Shown: positions 1 through 9,218, counted from the first letter of the stretch. The stretch: DNA of 64,000 nt from Veronia pacifica (GCF_001707825.1 NZ_LYBM01000015.1:1-64000); one strand, 5' to 3'. The notes: a model not told the origin generated them from the sequence alone. Numbers and translations: made by a program.

Positions 1-1
1 T

Positions 2-310
2 GAAGATCCCAAGAAGGCTGCCGTCGCTGCTGCCGTTGCCAGAGCCAAAGCACGCAAAGCCGCTCAGCAGGCAAACGCTGACGCTGAGAACAACGAGCCT
101 GAGTTAGCAGAAACAGTTGAAGATCCCAAGAAGGCTGCTGTCGCTGCTGCCGTTGCCAGAGCCAAAGCACGCAAGGCCGCACAACAGGCACAGAATGATG
201 TAGATCAAGTTACAGAACCTGCTCGTACTGATACCGCTGATGACACCAAAAAGGCGGCTGTCGCTGCTGCCATTGCCAGAGCCAAAGCACGCAAAGCTGC
301 GCAGGCAAAA
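2..310 (+). repeat. Tandem coding repeats in the rnfC tail
   Basis: Three direct copies of a ~20-codon core begin with Lys-Lys at about 11, 128 and 248. The two measurable periods are 117 nt and 120 nt (39 and 40 codons). The cores are nearly identical at DNA level, while the acidic linkers differ. Such repeats can expand or contract by slippage, so copy number may differ between strains. Confidence 0.85.
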
Positions 311-331
311 ACGAAAAACGAGGAAGAGTAA
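2..331 (+). CDS. rnfC: RnfC, electron transport complex subunit C (C-terminal part only)
   Basis: Only the last 109 codons are inside the window; the start lies to the left. The visible part is the Ala/Lys/Arg-rich tail typical of RnfC/RsxC in gammaproteobacteria: three near-copies of a unit reading roughly KKAAVAAA(V/I)[10 protein letters not shown], separated by acidic linkers. RnfC is the peripheral NADH/FMN and iron-sulfur subunit of the Rnf complex, which couples electron transfer between NADH and ferredoxin-type carriers to ion movement across the inner membrane; the catalytic domains would be upstream. The gene is followed after 2 nt by rnfD, in the usual rnfABCDGE order. Identity is secure from the tail together with the downstream genes; tail length is variable in this family. 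Confidence 0.93.
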   Translation, partial: EDPKKAAVAAAVARAKARKAAQQANADAENNEPELAETVEDPKKAAVAAAVARAKARKAAQQAQNDVDQVTEPARTDTADDTKKAAVAAAIARAKARKAAQAKTKNEEE

Positions 332-333
332 TA

Positions 334-1392
334 GTGGCATTTTTTATCGCCAGTAGTCCCCACAGCCACAGTCGAAAAAGCACCAGTGATATCATGATGA
401 CCGTTGTCATGAGCGCCATACCCGGTATTGCTGCACTCTGTTACTTTTTTGGATGGGGGGTCTTAATACAAACCGCTATCGCTGCTCTCACTGCTGTAGT
501 TGCCGAAGCGGCACTAATGTTGGTTCGTAAACGTCCAGTTATCAGAACAGTACGTGATAATTCAGCGTTGCTAACAGGTGTGCTAGTTGGGATCGCTATT
601 CCTCCTCTTTCCCCATGGTGGTTGGCTGTCATAGGCACTCTGTTTGCAATTGTTGTAGCGAAACACTTATACGGAGGCCTTGGACAAAATCTTTTCAACC
701 CCGCCATGGTCGCGTACGTCGTACTGCTTATTTCATTCCCTGCACATATGACAAGCTGGATGCCAGAAGCCTCTCTGCTTCCGGAACATGTCAGCTTTTT
801 AGATACAGCGTACTCCATATTTACAGGCTTCAGCATTGATGGCTTTAGTGTCCAACAACTTCGCCAGACCGTCGATGGTACTACCATGGCTACGCCGCTG
901 GATACCGTTAAAATTGCGCTTAATTCAGGTAGAACAGTCTCTGAGGCGCTGAGCGAGCCTGTCTTTGGTATGTTTGCAGGATTGGGCTGGAGCTGGGTTA
1001 ACCTCGCGTTTCTGCTAGGTGGTCTATTCATGCTCCAAAGGAACATTATTCGCTGGCACATCCCTATTGCTATGCTGGCAAGTCTTTTCCTATGCAGTCT
1101 GATAGGCTTTGTCATCAGTCCAGACGGCGTCGCATCACCTATCATTCACCTTTTCTCTGGTGCGACAATGCTGGGTGCATTTTTCATCGCTACGGATCCG
1201 GTCTCAGCGTCAACTACTGACAAAGGTCGGTTAGTATTTGGTGCGCTAATTGGTTTATTGATTTATCTCATTCGTACGTTTGGCAGCTTTCCAGACGGTG
1301 TCGCTTTTGCCGTTCTACTTGCCAATATGTGTGTCCCTCTTATTGACTACTACACGAAACCAGATGTTTACGGACAAGGGGGTCGGGCATGA
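334..1392 (+). CDS. rnfD: RnfD, ion-translocating membrane subunit
   Basis: 352-residue integral membrane protein of the NqrB/RnfD family with about nine or ten hydrophobic segments. The start is a GTG two nt after the rnfC stop; the N-terminus [10 protein letters not shown] is the family start and no better ATG exists. The covalent-flavin region is visible at about residues 180-190 ([10 protein letters not shown]), with Thr187 at the same number as the FMN-bearing Thr reported for Vibrio cholerae RnfD. RnfD is one of the core subunits that move Na+ or H+ through the inner membrane. It overlaps rnfG by 4 nt (ATGA), indicating translational coupling. Confidence 0.96.
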   Translation: MAFFIASSPHSHSRKSTSDIMMTVVMSAIPGIAALCYFFGWGVLIQTAIAALTAVVAEAALMLVRKRPVIRTVRDNSALLTGVLVGIAIPPLSPWWLAVIGTLFAIVVAKHLYGGLGQNLFNPAMVAYVVLLISFPAHMTSWMPEASLLPEHVSFLDTAYSIFTGFSIDGFSVQQLRQTVDGTTMATPLDTVKIALNSGRTVSEALSEPVFGMFAGLGWSWVNLAFLLGGLFMLQRNIIRWHIPIAMLASLFLCSLIGFVISPDGVASPIIHLFSGATMLGAFFIATDPVSASTTDKGRLVFGALIGLLIYLIRTFGSFPDGVAFAVLLANMCVPLIDYYTKPDVYGQGGRA

Positions 1393-2021
1393 TTAAAGCG
1401 ATGGGCAAAAATGGGGCTATTTTGGCTCTGGCGGGTCTTGCCGCGACAGCATTGGTCGCAGTCACTGACTCATTCACCTCAGAAAAGATTGCTCAACAGG
1501 AACAAGTGCACTTGTTGCAACAACTTAATCAGGTGTTGCCAGAAACATCACATGATAATTCGCTGGCAAACAGTTGCACTATGGTGACTGACCCGCTCCT
1601 TGGTGGAAATGAAGCTCGGCCGCTCTACATCGCCAGAAAGGGTGATAAAGTGTCTGGTATGGCAGTAGAAGCGATTGCACCTGATGGATACAGCGGGGCG
1701 ATTAAAATTCTGGTTGCTGTAGACGATAAAGATACCGTCACGGGTGTGCGTGTACTTAAACACAACGAGACCCCGGGACTGGGAGACAAAATTGAAGCTA
1801 ATGTGTCAGACTGGATTTATCGCTTTACTGGAAAACGCGTCCTGAATGGCGAAGACCCAAGCTGGAGAGTAAAAAAAGATGGTGGGCAGTTCGACCAGTT
1901 TACTGGGGCAACCATTACACCGAGAGCCGTAGTTAAAGCCAGCCGAAATGCAGCATGGTTCATGATTAGCAACAGAGATAAAATTGTAAAACAACCACTT
2001 AATTGTGGAGAGAATGAATGA
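1389..2021 (+). CDS. rnfG: RnfG, covalently flavinylated subunit
   Basis: 210 residues: an N-terminal membrane anchor (about residues 9-27) followed by a periplasmic FMN-binding domain. The flavinylation motif TGAT-x-T is at residues 172-177, with Thr175 as the expected phosphoester-linked FMN site (same position as in V. cholerae RnfG). FMN is normally attached by ApbE, which is not encoded in this window. The gene overlaps rnfD and rnfE by 4 nt each. The first ATG is kept because it is the overlap codon and matches family length. Confidence 0.96.
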   Translation: MIKAMGKNGAILALAGLAATALVAVTDSFTSEKIAQQEQVHLLQQLNQVLPETSHDNSLANSCTMVTDPLLGGNEARPLYIARKGDKVSGMAVEAIAPDGYSGAIKILVAVDDKDTVTGVRVLKHNETPGLGDKIEANVSDWIYRFTGKRVLNGEDPSWRVKKDGGQFDQFTGATITPRAVVKASRNAAWFMISNRDKIVKQPLNCGENE

Positions 2022-2710
2022 GCCAACACAAAGAATTGATAAAAAATGGTCTCTGGAGTAACAACCCCGCACTGGTCCAGTTACTCGGCTTGTGTCCATT
2101 ACTCGCCGTTTCAGCCACAGTGGTGAATGCTCTGGGTCTTGGTTTGGCTACTCTGCTGGTACTCGTCGGCTCAAACTTGACGGTATCGATATGTCGCAAC
2201 TGGGTACCGAAAGAAGTCAGGATACCGATATTCGTCTTGATCATTGCGTCTTTGGTAACTTGCGTACAGTTATTGATGAATGCCTACGCGTATGGGCTTT
2301 ATCAATCTCTAGGGATTTTTATTCCTCTTATCGTCACCAACTGCATTATTATTGGCCGCGCTGAAGCTTTTGCCTCAAAAAACACCCCCTATCTCGCCAC
2401 ATTGGATGGTTTCTGGATGGGTATGGGCATGACTGGCGCTCTGGTTGTTCTCGGCGCAATTCGTGAAGTCATTGGTAACGGCACCTTATTTGATGGTGCG
2501 GATAGATTGCTTGGCCCATGGGCAGCATCGCTTCGCGTTGAAGTTTTCCATTTTGACAGCGCATTCTTATTGGCAATGCTACCTCCTGGGGCCTTTCTCG
2601 CTGTTGGATTTCTGATAGCAATAAAAAATGTTATTGACCAACGCCAGGCCAGCAAAGCACCAAAAGAAAAAGTCGCCATTGAGAGAGCGCGTGTAACCTC
2701 AGTGAATTAA
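2018..2710 (+). CDS. rnfE: RnfE, membrane subunit of the Rnf complex
   Basis: 230-residue membrane protein of the NqrD/RnfE family with about six transmembrane helices. Recognisable stretches are [17 protein letters not shown] near residues 15-31 and GxxREVxGxGxLF near 145-157. Together with RnfA it forms the membrane core that holds an iron-sulfur centre between the subunits. It is the last rnf gene. In most relatives nth follows closely; here 130 nt and a hairpin intervene before an atypical nth. Confidence 0.96.
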   Translation: MSQHKELIKNGLWSNNPALVQLLGLCPLLAVSATVVNALGLGLATLLVLVGSNLTVSICRNWVPKEVRIPIFVLIIASLVTCVQLLMNAYAYGLYQSLGIFIPLIVTNCIIIGRAEAFASKNTPYLATLDGFWMGMGMTGALVVLGAIREVIGNGTLFDGADRLLGPWAASLRVEVFHFDSAFLLAMLPPGAFLAVGFLIAIKNVIDQRQASKAPKEKVAIERARVTSVN

Positions 2711-2760
2711 TGCCGAAAAGCATCATAAATAATGACAAATGGGTTCGGATGTAAAGATGT

Positions 2761-2777
2761 TGAGGCCAGAGGCCTCA
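2761..2777. other. Short perfect hairpin between rnfE and nth
   Basis: TGAGGCC and GGCCTCA (7 bp) flank a 3-nt loop. No T-run follows on the + strand, so it is not a standard intrinsic terminator. It could stabilise the 3' end of the rnf mRNA or mark an old insertion boundary; neither is demonstrated. Confidence 0.4.
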
Positions 2778-2840
2778 CCATTAAACTGAACTTCATCGGC
2801 GCACAGATAACGAAACCAGATTACTTTTAAGGTTGGTGGC

Positions 2841-3521
2841 ATGAGCTCCCCTATTAGCAAGAAAGAGAAAGTTCAAGCAATTATCAATATACTCGATGAG
2901 CTATACCCAGAAGTTCCTATTCCTCTCGACCATCAAGATCCATATACCTTACTGGTTGCTGTATTATTATCTGCTCAATGTACCGATGAACGTGTAAATC
3001 AAATTACGCCTAAGCTATTTGCTAAAGCCGACAATCCATATGACATGGTTAAAATGACCATTGATGAAATTAAAGAGATCATCAAGCCATGTGGCTTATC
3101 ACCGATGAAGTCGAAAGGTATATGGCACCTTTCAGAGATGATCATTAACCAACACGGCGGCGAAGTACCACAGAACTTTAAAGATCTTGAAGCGATGCCA
3201 GGTGTTGGTCATAAAACCGCCTCTGTGGTGATGGCGCAAGCCTTCAACGTACCTGCTTTTCCAGTCGATACACACATTCATCGTTTGATGTACCGCTGGG
3301 GCTTGTCTAACGGTAAGAGTGTTGAGCAAACAGAACGTGATGGAAAGAGACTATTCCCGAGAGAAAAATGGAATGATCTCCATCTGCAAATAATCTACTA
3401 CGGCCGAGAGTATTGCCCAGCAAGAGGCTTTGATTTAGATAAATGTATAATCACGCGACAGTATGGACGTAAGTCATTTATTAATGAAGTTTTAAAGGCC
3501 AAGGCGAAAAAGAATAAGTAG
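2841..3521 (+). CDS. Endonuclease III-like DNA glycosylase lacking two of four Fe-S ligands
   Basis: 226 residues with the helix-hairpin-helix/Gly-Pro-Asp fold of base-excision-repair glycosylases that remove oxidised pyrimidines and cleave abasic sites. The catalytic Lys125 (in PGVGHKT) and Asp143 (in VDTHIHR) are present. E. coli Nth has C-x6-C-x2-C-x5-C for its [4Fe-4S] cluster; here only Cys192 and Cys202 align with ligands 1 and 3, while positions 2 and 4 are Leu199 and Tyr208, so a normal cluster is unlikely. The core wording (PLDHQDPYTLLVAVLLSAQC, LSPMKSKGI, PAFPVDTHIHRLMYRWGLSNGK) recalls the cluster-less Nth of Bacteroidota far more than proteobacterial Nth. It occupies the usual nth slot after rnfE but is separated by 130 nt and is AT-rich. 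Activity is inferred from conserved catalytic residues. Confidence 0.88.
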   Translation: MSSPISKKEKVQAIINILDELYPEVPIPLDHQDPYTLLVAVLLSAQCTDERVNQITPKLFAKADNPYDMVKMTIDEIKEIIKPCGLSPMKSKGIWHLSEMIINQHGGEVPQNFKDLEAMPGVGHKTASVVMAQAFNVPAFPVDTHIHRLMYRWGLSNGKSVEQTERDGKRLFPREKWNDLHLQIIYYGREYCPARGFDLDKCIITRQYGRKSFINEVLKAKAKKNK

Positions 3522-4223
3522 TTTAATGGCTTACTATACAACGCAATTATATAGAGACACAAAAATCATGTAGTGAGTCATTAAAAGAGCCAGTGTATGC
3601 GCAATCGATGTTTTATGACGCAACACTGAGCACCAAGCGCTTTGCGAACTTCCTCATGTCATCAATACTGGGCGCTTGACCGAGTAGCCCTTTACGTTGA
3701 ATCGAAGCGCTTTCAAACCTCACATAGTATTCAATAGAATTATAAGCTTGGGTTTTTGGTTGGACGGTTAAAGCTGACAAAGGCCACTCAGTGTTAACCG
3801 AATTACTCGACTTACAAATGCAGAAAATTAACCTCACTTACTGTCCAAAACGACTTGGTAATCAAAAACGATAAGTTATTTTAATTAAGGAATTTTTTAA
3901 CGCCAGCTCCTCACAAAAACCTCAAATAATCAGTTCGTCGATAAGCACTTTTTCCTTCTATGTTTATATCACGGGCAAGGTGTTCACTATGATCAAGGGG
4001 ATGATAGTTAGGTTCTCCTCTACGCAAAATTGGTCGCCACTTCGACCAATTAAAACTGATTGTGAATACCAGACAGCGTAAATTATTTTTCTGTGGAATT
4101 GCGGTTAAATTAACATTTATCATCAGATCCTCACCTGTGTTTTCTTGTTTCTGACTGCTATCTTGGACTCCTCTTGCTTCCACAACCAATGATTGTTTCT
4201 TACATCGAAAATAAGTGAGGCTT
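3522..4223. other. Poorly coding, AT-rich stretch between nth and the LysR gene
   Basis: About 700 bp without a convincing gene. Short open frames occur on the minus strand: 3613-3837 (74 codons, ending IDDMRKFAKRLVLSVAS, unrecognised, possibly a decayed fragment or dispersed repeat) and 3911-4126 (listed separately). No terminal inverted repeats, transposase motif or tRNA were seen. It lies beside the foreign-looking nth. Confidence 0.5.
3911..4126 (-). CDS. Possible small hypothetical protein
   Basis: A 71-codon open frame starting MINVNLTAIP. The start is chosen because GAGG lies about 6 nt upstream of this ATG on the minus strand, while the longer frame to 4189 lacks such a site. The product is basic, without signal peptide, membrane segment or recognised domain. 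It is divergent from the LysR gene at 4224, a common arrangement for a regulator and its target. It may simply be non-coding. Confidence 0.25.
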   Translation of the reverse strand: MMINVNLTAIPQKNNLRCLVFTISFNWSKWRPILRRGEPNYHPLDHSEHLARDINIEGKSAYRRTDYLRFL

Positions 4224-5204
4224 ATGGATAAGAACCTCCGGCACCTAGCCGCCTTAAGATACTTTGAAGCGGCAGGCAGAAAAAAAAGTTATAGTGCAGC
4301 AGCACTTGAGCTTAATGTTACACAAGCTGCGGTCAGCCAGCAGATAAGGGCGCTGGAAGCAAACCTCGACGTGAAGCTGTTTTTTCGTCACGGTCGAGAA
4401 ATGCGCCTGACATCTCCCGGACAGAAATTATTTGAATCAACAACCAGAGGGTTCAATGAAATTCTGTCGGGATTTTCAATGCTGCAATGTGAGCCGCTTG
4501 AAGGTGTGCTGACAATTAATGCCCCACCCGCGTTTGCATCCTTATGGTTGATGCCCCGCCTATGGCAGTTCACTCATTACTTTCCATCCATCTCTCTCAG
4601 AGTGCACGCCGACAGGAAGAACATTGATCTTCTTCATGATGAAGCTGACATGGCGATTCGTCAGGGTGTGATTGAAAAAGGAGACATTGAAGATGGGATT
4701 GCCTGCGAGCCGCTCTACAGTGAAGCAGTATTTCCGTTGTGTTCACCATCACTGGCAGCATCAATGAAGTTTACCGACCCCGCACAGGTACTCGATTGCC
4801 TTTTGGTACATGGGGTTAACTCTCGATCCTTTATTTGGTCTCAATGGTTTGAAAAAGCGGGTGTGAACTGGAGAGACAAAGAGCTTCAATTCCTTGAGGT
4901 ACCCGCCTTTGACATGGCATTAAATGCGGTGACAACAGGTCACGGAATGTGCCTGGCGACAGAGAGTCTATCCAGGGAGCTAATCAATAGAGGGCTGCTG
5001 GTTAGACCTTTTGATATTGAGTTGTTGCCCGGCGTGCAATACTCATTACTTTACCAAAAGGTTTCACCCCGTCGTCAACGCATTCAAGTTTTCAGTGATT
5101 GGCTAAAAGGCCAGATAACTGATCAGAAGACCAATAACCCTAAGTTGACTCTTCCAGAGAATCAGTTCAACGGATCCGTCCAATCGAATAATGAAATGGT
5201 TTAA
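4224..5204 (+). CDS. LysR-family regulator, GcvA/AmpR-like
   Basis: 326 residues. The N-terminal winged helix-turn-helix spans about residues 5-62 (LRYFEAAGRKKSYSAAALEL, TQAAVSQQIRALE), followed by a periplasmic-binding-like effector domain from about residue 88 to 300. The phrase RHLAALRYFEAAGR is characteristic of the GcvA/AmpR/TrpI subgroup. The ATG at 4224 is preferred over the upstream in-frame GTG at 4215 because GAGG sits just upstream of it. It is not part of the conserved nth-gloA-motY-rnt neighbourhood as remembered from other vibrios, so it may be an insertion. Target and inducer cannot be inferred; nearest candidates are the small frame at 3911-4126 or its own promoter. Confidence 0.85.
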   Translation: MDKNLRHLAALRYFEAAGRKKSYSAAALELNVTQAAVSQQIRALEANLDVKLFFRHGREMRLTSPGQKLFESTTRGFNEILSGFSMLQCEPLEGVLTINAPPAFASLWLMPRLWQFTHYFPSISLRVHADRKNIDLLHDEADMAIRQGVIEKGDIEDGIACEPLYSEAVFPLCSPSLAASMKFTDPAQVLDCLLVHGVNSRSFIWSQWFEKAGVNWRDKELQFLEVPAFDMALNAVTTGHGMCLATESLSRELINRGLLVRPFDIELLPGVQYSLLYQKVSPRRQRIQVFSDWLKGQITDQKTNNPKLTLPENQFNGSVQSNNEMV

Positions 5205-5403
5205 ACGGATTGGGACGCCTGAGTAATCGCAGAAAAAGGAGGGTGAACGATATATTAATCACTCCCATAAAAATGCCTTACACGACAAAATCTGTAATGG
5301 TGTTAAGCGCATAATTGATTTATTTGAAAAGGTATTTTCAAGTCTCTTAGGTTTAAAATATTGATATACTGCAGCAAAAAATCGCTATTGAAAGGAGAAT
5401 GAA

Positions 5404-5826
5404 ATGGCAATGGGTCGTGTGCTTCATACAATGATTCGTGTGGGTGATTTAGACAAATCAATCGCTTTCTACACAGACGTAATGGGAATGCAGCTGCTCC
5501 GCAAGAGCGAAAACAAACAATATGAATATACACTCGCATTTGTTGGTTACGGAGATGAATCTCATGGTGCAGTCATTGAGCTAACATACAACTGGGGTAC
5601 CTCAGATTATGATCATGGCAATGCCTTTGGTCACATAGCAATTGGCGTTGAGGATATTTACAAGACATGTGATGCCATTAGGGCAGCAGGGGCAAATATC
5701 TCACGCGAACCGGGGCCAGTGAAAGGCGGTACCACTGAGATAGCATTTGTTGAAGACCCTGATGGCTATAAAATTGAGCTCATTCAGCTGAAAAGTGCCT
5801 CAAAAGGCCTCGGTACTGAAAAGTGA
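5404..5826 (+). CDS. gloA: Lactoylglutathione lyase (glyoxalase I)
   Basis: 140-residue single-domain glyoxalase I that converts the hemithioacetal of methylglyoxal and glutathione to S-lactoylglutathione. The four metal ligands are visible: His8, Glu59, His77 and Glu125, equivalent to H5/E56/H74/E122 of the Ni2+-dependent E. coli enzyme (uniform +3 offset). The length also matches the short Ni2+/Co2+ class rather than the longer Zn2+ class. GAAAGGAG lies upstream of the ATG. Single-gene unit ended by the terminator at 5833-5857, shared with convergent motY. Confidence 0.96.
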   Translation: MAMGRVLHTMIRVGDLDKSIAFYTDVMGMQLLRKSENKQYEYTLAFVGYGDESHGAVIELTYNWGTSDYDHGNAFGHIAIGVEDIYKTCDAIRAAGANISREPGPVKGGTTEIAFVEDPDGYKIELIQLKSASKGLGTEK

Positions 5827-5832
5827 TAAAAG

Positions 5833-5857
5833 ACGCCTCTTCACGAGGCGTTTTTTT
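5833..5857. terminator. Bidirectional terminator between gloA and motY
   Basis: ACGCCTC (5833-5839) pairs with GAGGCGT (5845-5851) around a 5-nt loop, followed by seven T on the + strand. AAAAGA upstream of the stem gives a T-rich tail on the minus strand. The T-run overlaps the motY stop codon. Confidence 0.9.
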
Positions 5858-6752
5858 AGATGGTTGATCTCTCCAACGACACAACTACACGGCGGTTTTT
5901 ATGTTGCCCGACTGGGGATGAATCGTCAGCTATCGGTCTTCTTTCACCGTAAGCCTGAACCTTGACCCTATCCTCTGGCAGGCCTAGTTCGATGAAATAT
6001 TCTTTCAGCAATTTGGCCCGCTTCTCGGACGTTTTCTGATTCACCACTTTTGCTCCTCTCCCGTCGGTATATGTCGCTAACAATACCAGACTCACATCCG
6101 GGCTGTTTTTGATAAAAGAAGCAATATTTTCAATTCTAGCGAGGGAGTCGTGGTCCAGATCATCTCCTGACTCACGGTAGTGAAGAACAGTAAACGCAAT
6201 ATCTTCGAATGAAAATGGCAAAAGGCGTGATACACAGGCATTGAAGGCATTGTATGTCTGTTGAAATGAAACTGCCGATAAGGCCACGTTCACTCTTTCA
6301 CCTCGACTTTGCCATTCAGGAAAACTAAATGTTGGATACCGGCCATGTTCAAGCTCAGACAACATGGTCCATGCCGCCTGACCGTCAATATAACCATTAA
6401 ATTGTTTATAAAATTTTAATCGCTCAATATAACTTGCCTGATCACCGGGTGCCCATATTGGCGGCATTGACACCAGCGCAACGTTAGCTGTTTTGCCCAT
6501 TGGCCGGCGCATTTCAAGCTCAAAGCCCAGGTTAATTTTTTTACTGGCTTTGGAACGAAACACAGCCAAACCGTAATTTGGAATGGTATGTTCAATTTGG
6601 CATTCTAGGGGCGTGTCCACCGTCACAGACCAGCGAGACTCAAGCGGCGCTGCTCCGTAATATTTGATTGCCATCGCTGGCATGGAGAAAACGGCACACG
6701 CTGACACCATAAGTGTCATCGTCATTTTTTTTATATTTCTCGTCACGAACAC
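5856..6752 (-). CDS. motY: MotY, T-ring protein of the Na+-driven polar flagellum
   Basis: 298 residues. An N-terminal signal peptide ends at about AMA-IK (residue 28/29), followed by the MotY-specific N-terminal domain (PLESRW, TPLECQIEH, FELEMRRPMG) and a C-terminal OmpA-like peptidoglycan-binding domain from about 180 (LVLLATYTDGRG, SEKRAKLLKEYF, VQAYGERRPIADD, NRRVVVS). MotY forms the periplasmic T-ring with MotX and anchors PomAB stators in sodium-driven vibrio flagella. Location beside rnt is the usual vibrio arrangement. The frame begins at a GTG with AAGGTGAT upstream; a second GTG two codons later or an ATG at residue 10 are alternatives, all keeping the signal peptide core. Confidence 0.95.
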   Translation of the reverse strand: MFVTRNIKKMTMTLMVSACAVFSMPAMAIKYYGAAPLESRWSVTVDTPLECQIEHTIPNYGLAVFRSKASKKINLGFELEMRRPMGKTANVALVSMPPIWAPGDQASYIERLKFYKQFNGYIDGQAAWTMLSELEHGRYPTFSFPEWQSRGERVNVALSAVSFQQTYNAFNACVSRLLPFSFEDIAFTVLHYRESGDDLDHDSLARIENIASFIKNSPDVSLVLLATYTDGRGAKVVNQKTSEKRAKLLKEYFIELGLPEDRVKVQAYGERRPIADDSSPVGQHKNRRVVVSLERSTI

Positions 6753-6927
6753 GACAATGCCATCACCTTTAATTTCTCTTTCCCAGTTTATCGGTCGTAC
6801 GGCGTATTTCTTTAATACAATTTTAGCATCCTAACGGGTCATTTTACCCGTTCTACTTTAGCTAGCATCGTGCTTCTGACATAATGCTCGCCTATTTATT
6901 AATGAATCCATTTTCACACAATTACTT

Positions 6928-7614
6928 ATGAGCCAAGAAGCAAACCTCAATTCTCTTAAAGCAAGATTCCGTGGATATTTCCCTGTCGTCATTGATGTTG
7001 AAACCGCGGGTTTCAATGCGAAAACAGATGCTCTGCTGGAAATCTGTGCAGTAACACTGAAAATGGATGAAGATGGCTGGATAAGTCCCGATCAGACCAT
7101 GCACTTTCATATTACGCCTTTTGAAGGTGCAAATATCGAAAAAGCAGCGCTTGATTTCAACGGTATTCATGATCCGTTCAGTGCATTGAGGGGCGCGGTC
7201 GATGAAGAGCATGCCCTGAAAGAAATATTCAAAATGATTCGCAAAGGTCAAAAAGACCAAGGTTGTCAGCGAGCAATTATGGTCGCTCACAATGCGACCT
7301 TTGACCATAGTTTTGTCATGGCAGCCGCTGAGCGCTCAAAGCTGAAGCGCAACCCTTTCCACCCGTTCGCGACGTTTGACACCGCGGCTTTAAGTGGTTT
7401 AGCGCTGGGGCAAACAGTACTTGCCAAAGCCTGTGAGGCAGCAGATATACCCTTTGATAATCGAGAAGCTCACTCAGCCTTATATGATACCGAGAGAACA
7501 GCAGAGTTGTTTTGTGAAATCGTTAATCGCTGGAAGCGGCTCGGTGGATGGCCACTGCCAGCAGCGGTCAGTGAAGAGAACAATGAAGAAGGCAATGAGG
7601 GCACTACAGCGTAA
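6928..7614 (+). CDS. rnt: Ribonuclease T
   Basis: 228-residue DEDDh 3'-5' exoribonuclease that trims the 3' ends of tRNA and other stable RNAs and turns over the tRNA CCA end. Catalytic residues visible: Asp23 and Glu25 (VIDVETAGF), Asp126 (HNATFDHSF), His182 and Asp187 ([15 protein letters not shown]). Length and spacing match E. coli RNase T almost exactly. It is divergent from motY across 175 bp. No strong simple terminator follows; an 8-bp inverted repeat with a long loop near 7681-7722 precedes a T6 run. Confidence 0.96.
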   Translation: MSQEANLNSLKARFRGYFPVVIDVETAGFNAKTDALLEICAVTLKMDEDGWISPDQTMHFHITPFEGANIEKAALDFNGIHDPFSALRGAVDEEHALKEIFKMIRKGQKDQGCQRAIMVAHNATFDHSFVMAAAERSKLKRNPFHPFATFDTAALSGLALGQTVLAKACEAADIPFDNREAHSALYDTERTAELFCEIVNRWKRLGGWPLPAAVSEENNEEGNEGTTA

Positions 7615-7943
7615 AATAATGTTACAAGCCATCTTGGCAGCGTAACCTCGTCTCTCAAAAAACAACGACTTGCCCGCTTATGGGTCGATTATTACAGTTT
7701 ATCCTTTATTTTATTCGACCCACCCACCTATTTTTTCGTGACTCTCGTCCATTTTAAAGACTGATATCTCACCTCAAAGACATTCGTCATCACACATCCT
7801 AAATCTTCAACCGTTGTGTAAAAAAACTGCATCTATATTTTCATATGGCAGCTAATCTGTCGTTTTTTTGTTCGCTCCAACATCTTGGAGACCAATTTAA
7901 CAGTGACGTTCACTAATAACTTAGCAGTGACGAAGAGGCGGAA
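7615..7943. other. Spacer between rnt and the first fadL
   Basis: 329 bp without a gene. TGGGTCGA (7681-7688) and TCGACCCA (7715-7722) form an 8-bp inverted repeat with a 26-nt loop; a T6 run lies about 9 nt further on, so this may be a weak rnt terminator. The remainder should hold the fadL promoter. TCTTGGAGACCAA near 7882-7894 superficially resembles a FadR box but its half-sites are 2 bp too close. Confidence 0.45.
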
Positions 7944-9218
7944 ATGAAAAGAATACTAAGGAAAAGCATGCTCTCAACTGCAATCATACTGGCTTCCGCT
8001 CAAGCCTATGGTGCAGGTTTTCAAATTACTTATCAGTCTGCTGAAGGCATTGGCCGCGCGAACTCTGGAGAAGGTGCCATCGGAAACAGTGCCGCTGCTG
8101 GAGCACGAAATCCGGCAGCCCTATCCCTGCTGGACAATGCAGGCGTATCAGGCGGGCTGACATTTGTTCGCCCACAAGTGGATATCTCAGGCTCTCTGAC
8201 AACCGGGCAGACTTTCAATCATGAATCGGTAGCTCAAGATGGCTTGGTCCCTAACTTCCACTATGCCAGCCCTCTTAACGAAAGCCTCGCTGTTGGGGTA
8301 TCTCTCGGCTCGTTTTATGGAACGACGACCGAATTTCCAAGCGACTCGCCAGCCGGGGCGCAAACAGGTGAAACATCGCTGACTACAATCAATGCAAATC
8401 TCTACGGAGCCTACAAAGTAAATCAGGCTATCAGTGTTGGTGCCGGTGTTAATTATGTGAAAGCTGATGCGAAGATGGTCCGTACTGCCGGAGTATTAGC
8501 GAACGGTATCAATGTCCAAATTCCCGGTCTAGGGGCGACGGCTACAACAAAAATTGTTGAAGTTGAAGGCGATGCAAATGGCTTCGGCTGGAATGTCGGC
8601 GCATTATGGCAACTTAATGACAGTAACCGATTTGCAGTTAGCTATCGGAGTCGGGTTGACTTGACCTTTGACGGTGATTTTAAGGGCTTAAGCTCTAATC
8701 TTCAGCCAACCAATGCTGAGCTCAAGATTGAACTGCCAGAGTTAATAGAACTGTCCGGTTACCACCAGCTTAATCAAGCACTGGCGGTACATTATACTGC
8801 CGCCCTGACGGGCTGGGATTCGTTTCAGGAGCTAAGAGCCACCAGCACAGGCTGCCAAGACGGTATTTGTTTGCAGAAAGACGAGAAATGGGAAGATAGC
8901 TGGAAATACTCTGTAGGCCTGACATATGGTGTTAGCGATATGCTCACAATCCGCGGTGGCATAGCCCTTGACCAATCTCCGGTCCAACAAGAATATCGCA
9001 CCATGAGTATTCCTGACGCAGACCGGATGCGTTACAGCTTGGGGGCAACTGTGGGCCTTAGCTCACAATTCACTATTGATGCAGGGATGGCCTATGTAGA
9101 TAGTGATGCTGAACAAGGAGAAGAAGTGCTGACATCTAGCAATCCAGCACTGAAGGCAAGTTTCATGTCAGAATCAACTGCTCTGATATTTGCTCTACAA
9201 GCCAATTATAATTTCTAA
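7944..9218 (+). CDS. fadL: FadL-family outer membrane long-chain fatty acid channel (solitary copy)
   Basis: 424 residues. The signal peptide ends near residue 23 (AQAYGA-GF), followed by the FadL/OmpP1/TodX plug and 14-stranded barrel: GxGRANSGEGAIGNSAAA, the kink motif ARNPAAL, and a C-terminal strand ending in Phe (NYNF), as expected for BAM-inserted barrels. A Cys pair (GCQDGIC) sits in a predicted extracellular loop. FadL channels move long-chain fatty acids and other hydrophobic molecules across the outer membrane. This copy has no volA partner and is the least like the other three. GAGGCGG gives a good ribosome site. A strong terminator follows at 9251. Confidence 0.92.
   Translation: MKRILRKSMLSTAIILASAQAYGAGFQITYQSAEGIGRANSGEGAIGNSAAAGARNPAALSLLDNAGVSGGLTFVRPQVDISGSLTTGQTFNHESVAQDGLVPNFHYASPLNESLAVGVSLGSFYGTTTEFPSDSPAGAQTGETSLTTINANLYGAYKVNQAISVGAGVNYVKADAKMVRTAGVLANGINVQIPGLGATATTKIVEVEGDANGFGWNVGALWQLNDSNRFAVSYRSRVDLTFDGDFKGLSSNLQPTNAELKIELPELIELSGYHQLNQALAVHYTAALTGWDSFQELRATSTGCQDGICLQKDEKWEDSWKYSVGLTYGVSDMLTIRGGIALDQSPVQQEYRTMSIPDADRMRYSLGATVGLSSQFTIDAGMAYVDSDAEQGEEVLTSSNPALKASFMSESTALIFALQANYNF

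Noticed and set aside
441..1145. 234-codon open frame antisense to rnfD
   Set aside because: Its translation shows no domain, signal or family pattern and it is fully covered by rnfD; typical antisense shadow of a membrane-protein gene.
3613..3837. 74-codon minus-strand frame ending IDDMRKFAKRLVLSVAS
   Set aside because: No ribosome site, no recognised family; possibly part of a dispersed vibrio sequence, but I cannot support it as a gene.
7880..7898. FadR box upstream of the solitary fadL
   Set aside because: TTGG and CCAA half-sites are separated by 3 rather than the 5 positions of the FadR box.
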